Assembly (NCBI GenBank): GCA_024362935.1
Contig: JANCRA010000006.1
Span: 37,813,924 to 37,877,923 of the forward strand
From: Setophaga petechia
Taxonomy: Eukaryota > Chordata > Aves > Passeriformes > Parulidae
Direction: 5' to 3'
DNA length: 64,000 nt
Shown: positions 58,901-64,000 of the stretch, piece by piece
Layout: every line of letters starts with the position of its first letter
Numbering within the stretch: position 1 is the first letter of the stretch
Made by a program: the position numbers and the translations under genes
Notes under the pieces: model-generated
Database searches by the model: none
The model's input: the letters and a program-made list of their open reading frames with translations, nothing else
Told to the model about the DNA's origin: nothing

Positions 58901-61900
58901 AGAAAAAGAAAGTTGTCTAAGATGCCTTCCTTTCAAGTATTAATGTGAAGGGAAAGGCAAGAGAGTGGGAAAGTACTGTTTTCTATCACTTTGAGAGCTG
59001 CTAACACAATCCCAGTGCTGTGTACCAATTAACTTGTCACTGCACTGCAGTAAGTGTTTCTTGTCACCTACATCTAAGCAAATAGCTTTTTCACTCTGTC
59101 TCGCAAGGAGAAAACCTTCCTGCTCACTAAACATCTCCTATCGTGTTCTAGAAGTTGCACAGAGGGCTGCAGTGTGTTCTGTAACAAGAAAAAGAAAGTT
59201 GTCTAAGACGCCTTCCTTTCAAGTATTAATGTGAAGGGAAAGGCAAGAGAGTGGGAAAGTATTGTTTACTAGCACTTTGAGAGCTGCTAACACAATCCCA
59301 GTGCTGTGTACCAATTAACTTGTCACTGCGCTGCAGTAAGGGTTTCTTGTCACCTGCATCTAAGCAAATAGCTTTTTCACTATGTTTCGCAAGGAGAAAA
59401 CCTTCCGGCTCACTAAAGATTTCCTATCGTGTTCTAGAAGTTGCACAGAGGGCTGCAGGGTGTTCTGTAACAAGAAAAAGAAAGTTGTCTAAGACGCCTT
59501 CCTTTCAAGTATTAATGTGAAGGGAAAGGCAAGAGAGTGGGAAAGTACTGTTTTCTAGCACTTTGCAGGCTGCTAACACAATCGCAGTCCTGTGTAACAG
59601 TTAGCTGTTCAGTGCACTGCAGTAAGTGTTTCTTGTCACCTACATCTAAGCAAATAGCTTTTTCACTATATCTCGCAAGGAGAAAACCTTCTTGCTCACT
59701 AAACATCTCCTATCGTGTTCTAGGAGTTGCACAGAGGGCTGCAGTGTGTTCTGTAACAAGAAAAAGAAAGTTGTCTAAGACGCCTTCCTTTCAAGTATTA
59801 ATGTGAAGGGAAAGGCAAGAGAGTGGGAAAGTACTGTTTTCTAGCACTTTGCAAGCTGCTAACACAATCGCAGTGCTGTGTAGCAATTAGCTTGTCAGTG
59901 CACGGCAGTAAGTGTTTCTTGATACCTACATCTGAGCAAATAGCTTTTTCACTTTGTCTCGCAAGGGGAAAACGTTGCTGCTCACTAAACAACTTCCATC
60001 GTGTTGTAGAAGTTGCACAGAGGGCTGCAGTGTGTTTTGCAGCAAGAAAAAGAAAGTTGTCTAAGACGCCTTCCTTTCAAGTATTAATGTGAAGGGAAAG
60101 GCAAGAGAGTGGGAAAGTACTGTTTTCTAGCACTTTGCAAGCTGCTAACACAATCCCAGTGCTGTGTAGCAATTAGCTGTTCAGTGCACTGCAGTAAGTG
60201 TTTCTTGTCACCTATATCTCAGCAAAAAGCTTTATCACGATATCTCGCAAGGAGAAAACCTTCCTGCTCACTAAACATTTCCTATCGTGTTCTAGAAGTT
60301 GCACAGAGGGCTGCAGTGTGTTTTGCAGCAAGAAAAAGAAAGTTGTCTAAGATGCCTTCCTTTCAAGTATTAATGTGAAGGGAAAGGCAAGAGAGTGGGA
60401 AAGTACTGTTTTCTATCACTTTGAGAGCTGCTAACACAATCCCAGTGCTGTGTACCAATTAACTTGTCACTGCACTGCAGTAAGTGTTTCTTGTCACCTA
60501 CATCTAAGCAAATAGCTTTTTCACTATGTCTCCCAAGGAGAAAACCTTCCTGCTCACTAAACATCTCCTATCGTGTTCTAGAAGTTGCACAGAGGGCTGC
60601 AGTGAGTTCTGTAACAAGAAAAAGAAAGTTGTCTAAGACGCCTTCCTTTCAAGTATTAATGTGTAGGGAAAGGCAAGAGAGTGGGAAAGTACTGTTTTCT
60701 AGCACTTTGCAAGCTGCTAACACAATCCCAGTGCTGTGTAGCAATTAGCTTGTCAGTGCACGGCAGTAAGTGTTTCTTGATACCTACATCTGAGCAAATA
60801 GCTTTTTCACTATGTCTCGCATGGGGAAAACGTTGCTGCTCACTAAACAACTTCCATCGTGTTGTAGAAGTTGCACAGAGGGCTGCAGTGTGTTTTGCAA
60901 AATATAAAAGAAAGTTGTCTAAGACGCCTTCCTTTCAAGTATTAATGTGAAGGGAAAGGCAAGAGAGTGGGAAAGTACTGTTTTCTAGCACTTTGCAAGC
61001 TGCTGACACAATCGCAGTTCTGTGTAGCAATTAGCTGTTCGGTGCACTGCAGTAAGTGTTTCTTGCCACCTATATCTAAGCAAAAAGCTTTTTCAATATG
61101 TCTCGCAAGGAGAAAACCTTCCTGCTCACTAAACATTTCCTATCGTGTTGTAGTAGTTGCACAGAGGGCTGCAGTGTGTTTTGCAGCAAGAAAAAGAAAG
61201 TTGTCTAAGACGCCTTCCTTTCAAGTATTAATGTGAAGGGAAAGACAAGAGAGTGGGAAAGTACTGTTTTCTAGCACTTTGCAAGCTGCTAACACAGTAC
61301 TAGTGCTGTGTAGCAGTTAGCTGTTCAGTGCACTGCAGTAAGTGTTTCTTGTCACCTACATCTAAGCAAAAAGCTTTTTCACTATGTCTCCCAAGGAGAA
61401 AACCTTCCTGCTCACTAAACAACTTCCATCGTGTTCTAGAAGTTGCACAGAGGGCTGCAGTGTGTTTTGCAGCAAGAAAAAGAAAGTTGTCTAAGACGCC
61501 TTCCTTTCAAGTATTAATGTGAAGGGAAAGACAAGAGAGTGGGAAAGTACTGTTTTCTAGCACTTTGCAAGCTGCTAACACAGTACTAGTGCTGTGTAGC
61601 AGTTAGCTGTTCAGTGCACTGCAGTAAGTGTTTCTTGTCACCTACATCTAAGCAAAAAGCTTTTTCACTATGTCTCGCAAGGAGAAAACCTTCCTGCTCA
61701 CTAAAACACTTCCATCGTGTTGTAGATGTTGCAGAGAGGGCTGCAGAGTTTTTTGACACAAGAAAAAGAAAGTTGTCTAAGACGCCTTCCTTTCAAGTAT
61801 TAATGTGAAGGGAAAGGCAAGAGAGTGGGAAAGTACTGTTTTCTAGCACTTTGCAGGCTGCTAACACAATCCCAGTGCTGTGTAGCAATTAGCTGTTCAG

Positions 61901-63452
61901 TGCACTGCAGTAAGTGTTTCTTGTCACCTACATCTAAGCAAATAGCTTTTTCACTATGTCTCGCAAGGAGAAAACCTTCTTGCTCACTAAACATCTCCTA
62001 TCGTGTTCTAGAAGTTGCACAGAGGGCTGCAGTGTGTTTTGCAGCAGGAAAAAGAAAGTTGTCTAAGACGCCTTCCTTTCAAGTATTAATGTGAAGGGAA
62101 AGGCAAGAGAGTGGGAAAGTACTGTTTTCTAGCACTTTGCAAGCTGCTAACACAATCGCAGTGCTGTGTAGCAATTAGCTTGTCAGTGCACGGCAGTAAG
62201 TGTTTCTTGATACCTACATCTGAGCAAATAGCTTTTTCACTTTGTCTCGCAAGGGGAAAACGTTGCTGCTCACGAAACATCTTCCATCGTGTTGTAGAAG
62301 TTGCACAGAGGGCTGCAGTGTGTTTTGCAAAATGTAAAAGAAAGTTTTCTAAGACGCCTTCCTTTCAAGTATTAATGTGAAGGGAAAGGCAAGAGAGTGG
62401 GAAAGTACTGTTTTCTAGCACTTTGCAAGCTGCTAACACAATCGCAGTGCTGTGTAGCAATTAGCTTGTCAGTGCACGGCAGTAAGTGTTTCTTGATACC
62501 TACATCTGAGCAAATAGCTTTTTCACTTTGTCTCGCAAGGGGAAAACGTTGCTGCTCACTAAACAACTTCTATCGTGTTCTAGAAGTTGCACAGAGGGCT
62601 GCATTGTGTTTTGCAAACAGTAAAAGAAAGTTGTCTAATACGCCTTCCTTTCAAGTATTAATGTGAAGGGAAAGGCAAGAGAGTGGGAAAGTACTGTTTT
62701 CTAGCACTTTGCAAGCTGCTAACACAGTCCTAGTGTTGTGTAGCAGTTGGCTGTTCAGTGCACTGCAGTAAGTGTTTCTTGTCACCTACATCTAAGCAAA
62801 AAGCTTTTTCACTATGTCTCGCAAGGAGAAAACCTTCCTGCTCACTAAACAACTTCCATCGTGTTGTACATGTTGCAGAGAGGGCTGCAGAGTTTTTTGA
62901 CACAAGAAAAAGAAAGTTGTCTAAGACGCCTTCCTTTCAAGTATTAATGTGAAGGGAAAGGCACGAGAGTGGGATAGTACTGTTTTCTAGCACTTTGCAG
63001 GCTGCTAACACAATCGCAGTGCTGTGTAGCAGTTAGCTTTTCAGTGCACTGGAGTGTTGCTGTGCGCCCCTGCAGCCTCCCTCCCCCTTCTCAGTTCAGT
63101 TTGATTTTAATTGTAATGTATGGTTTTTACTTACTTAAGATGGCGCTTGCCGGGCTTCCCCTCCCCCTGTTTTTCTCCCTGTAGGGCTGTCCGTCATTCT
63201 GTTTCCTTAGCAACTCCCGCCTTTTTGTATCCAGTTGTCCCCTCCCTGTCATTTTTGAGTTGTCAGCCTGCCTGCCTATCACTCTCTGCCGCTGCCTTTT
63301 CCCTAGAACATTCCCTCCAGGGCAGAGGGTGATTGGGCAGGAGAGGGCTGTCCCACCCCTCTAGTGCTTTCATTTGCTGCCACCCTATGCCTATTATGTT
63401 AAGTATTGTGTTCATTGGCCAGAGGAAGGAATCCACCTTCCCCTGGTCCCCC

Positions 63453-63460
63453 TATATAAG
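63453..63460 (+). promoter_or_regulatory. TATA box of provirus 2 LTR
   Basis: tatataag within ccccctatataagtcc, about 77 bp before the polyadenylation signal. Transcription would start near 63480-63490, giving a short R region. Confidence 0.8.
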
Positions 63461-63529
63461 TCCTGTTCACCCCGCCCCTCGGGGCAGTTCCCTGCAGCCT
63501 CCTCCTTGCCCATACCCTTCTCCTTCTGC

Positions 63530-63535
63530 AATAAA
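63530..63535 (+). terminator. Polyadenylation signal of provirus 2 LTR
   Basis: aataaa within tgcaataaacc, at the place matching 10610 in the LTR of provirus 1. Confidence 0.8.
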
Positions 63536-63795
63536 CCTTCCCCTGCTGCCGAGAATTGTCGCCTCGCGTCTGCTTCTTTGTCCTCCGGACTCGTGCTGCT
63601 GATTCTGTTGCCTAGCCTGCCGGAGCTGCCTCCTCCACCACCGACGTGGAGGGAGCTCTGGGAAAGGGCATTCATTATCCAGTTTCGCTCCCGCCGGAGG
63701 TCCTGGATCTGCAGCTGCCCGTGCCCCTCAACAGGCTGTGTGCTGTGCATCGCTGTGGGCCAGCCGGGCTCAGCCTTCAGCACCGCCACAGCTGC

Positions 63796-63813
63796 TGGCG
63801 CCCAACGTGGGGC
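63796..63813 (+). other. Primer binding site of provirus 2, tRNA-Lys(1,2) type
   Basis: The same 18 bases as 10882-10899, preceded by the same 5-nt gctgc spacer. Confidence 0.92.
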
Positions 63814-64000
63814 GGCTCAGCATCGTAGCCGCGAAGACTACGTCCGCCCCACGGACCGAAGCAGTCGGCTTCACTGGGCGCGGCAGTACCTCCGACTGTA
63901 GGACACCTGGTCGCTGGGATTACTGCGTCGGAGGATTGGACCGGCGACCTCCGGCACCCCGGATCGGTCCACCAGAGGACGTCGCCTGGCACCCGGATCC
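63814..64000 (+). other. Partial 5' leader of provirus 2
   Basis: 187 nt of GC-rich leader. ctgggcgcggcagtacc (63876 region) is a near match to ctggacgcagcagtacc in the leader of provirus 1. No coding start is reached before the window ends. Confidence 0.7.

Larger units (their letters stand above)
19682..63054 (+). repeat. 286-bp satellite array, right segment (about 150 monomers)
   Basis: Continuation of the same array and orientation after the provirus. The monomer broken at 10125 resumes at 19682 with the duplicated cagtgc and completes normally. Periodicity is 286 bp, with small shared indels: a 284-bp monomer near 37938 and 44804, an internal deletion near 22352, a 2-bp loss near 25863, and one extra A near 48787. 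Subtypes are those of the left segment. The array is uniform except for the diverged island at 51063-52920, and it ends where a second retroviral LTR begins at 63055. No host gene was recognised anywhere inside it. Confidence 0.97.
63055..63790 (+). repeat. 5' LTR of provirus 2 (736 bp)
   Basis: Starts TGTTGCTGTGCG and ends CGCCACA. It shares with the LTR of provirus 1 the start, a pair of inverted CCAAT motifs (63332, 63414), the tatcactctct and ctagaac blocks, and the polyadenylation region, but many positions differ. A solo LTR is excluded because a primer site follows. Confidence 0.9.
63055..64000 (+). mobile_element. Second class II endogenous retrovirus, 5' end only (cut by window)
   Basis: Related to provirus 1 but distinct: an LTR with TG and CA ends, the same gctgc spacer, the same 18-nt Lys1,2-type primer site, and partial similarity through U3, U5 and leader. 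It interrupts a satellite monomer after cactggag. Only the LTR and 187 nt of leader after the primer site are visible, so whether it is a provirus or truncated is unknown. Confidence 0.9.

Noticed and set aside
1..63054. 89-, 64-, 66- and 94-codon frames on both strands of nearly every satellite monomer
   Set aside because: They exist because monomers are similar and stop-poor. The 286-bp period breaks frame at every repeat, starts vary, both strands are open at once, and changes between copies show no coding pattern.
1..63054. CENP-B box or telomere repeats
   Set aside because: I found no match to the CENP-B box pattern in the monomer types and no ttaggg runs. A centromeric role remains possible but is not supported here.
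63120..63901. Frames of 70-175 codons in the second LTR and leader
   Set aside because: They overlap TATA box, polyadenylation signal and primer site; these are noncoding viral control regions.

Overview
The window looks like vertebrate nuclear DNA, most likely from a bird. That assignment is an inference: it rests on a class II (alpha/beta-like) endogenous retrovirus whose Env has an alpharetrovirus-type transmembrane subunit, and on the absence of any bacterial gene organisation. The species cannot be read from the sequence. I see no host protein-coding gene, tRNA, rRNA or CRISPR array.

Layout. (1) 1-10125 and 19682-63054 are one tandem satellite array with a basic monomer of 286 bp: about 35 monomers on the left and about 150 on the right, all in the same orientation. 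Monomers fall into recognisable subtypes, and these occur in a repeating order. The clearest higher-order unit is five monomers (1430 bp). Larger blocks of 2 to 7 kb have been copied within the array: 1-7850 corresponds to 42447-48866, 33570-38760 to 40432-45622, and 30150-32690 to 38728-41268. (2) 10126-19681 is a 9556-bp full-length provirus inserted inside one satellite monomer. It has two 751-bp LTRs that are identical by eye, a 6-bp target duplication, a lysine-tRNA-type primer site, open gag, pro-pol and env frames, and a polypurine tract. (3) 51063-52920 is an island of much more diverged monomers, one of which carries a CpG-dense segment of about 155-200 bp not found elsewhere in the array. 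(4) 63055-64000 is the 5' LTR, primer site and start of the leader of a second, related but different provirus in the same orientation. The window end cuts it off.

How the provirus works as a unit. Gag ends on an A AAA AAC slippery heptamer followed by a GC-rich stem-loop, so a single -1 frameshift gives one continuous Gag-Pro-Pol. The Pro-Pol frame runs dUTPase-like remnant, protease, reverse transcriptase, RNase H, integrase. Env is 3' of pol without overlap, behind its own splice acceptor. Intact frames and matching LTRs imply a young insertion, later than most of the satellite block duplications, because no other copy of the same satellite segment carries it.

For the hunt, the most unusual items are: the mosaic provirus (beta-like gag-pro-pol, alpha-type Env, pro and pol in one frame, PPxY motifs in both Gag and the Env tail); the nested higher-order structure with visible hybrid and conversion junctions; and the relic island with its CpG-dense insert and a short reading frame that stays open across strongly diverged monomers.
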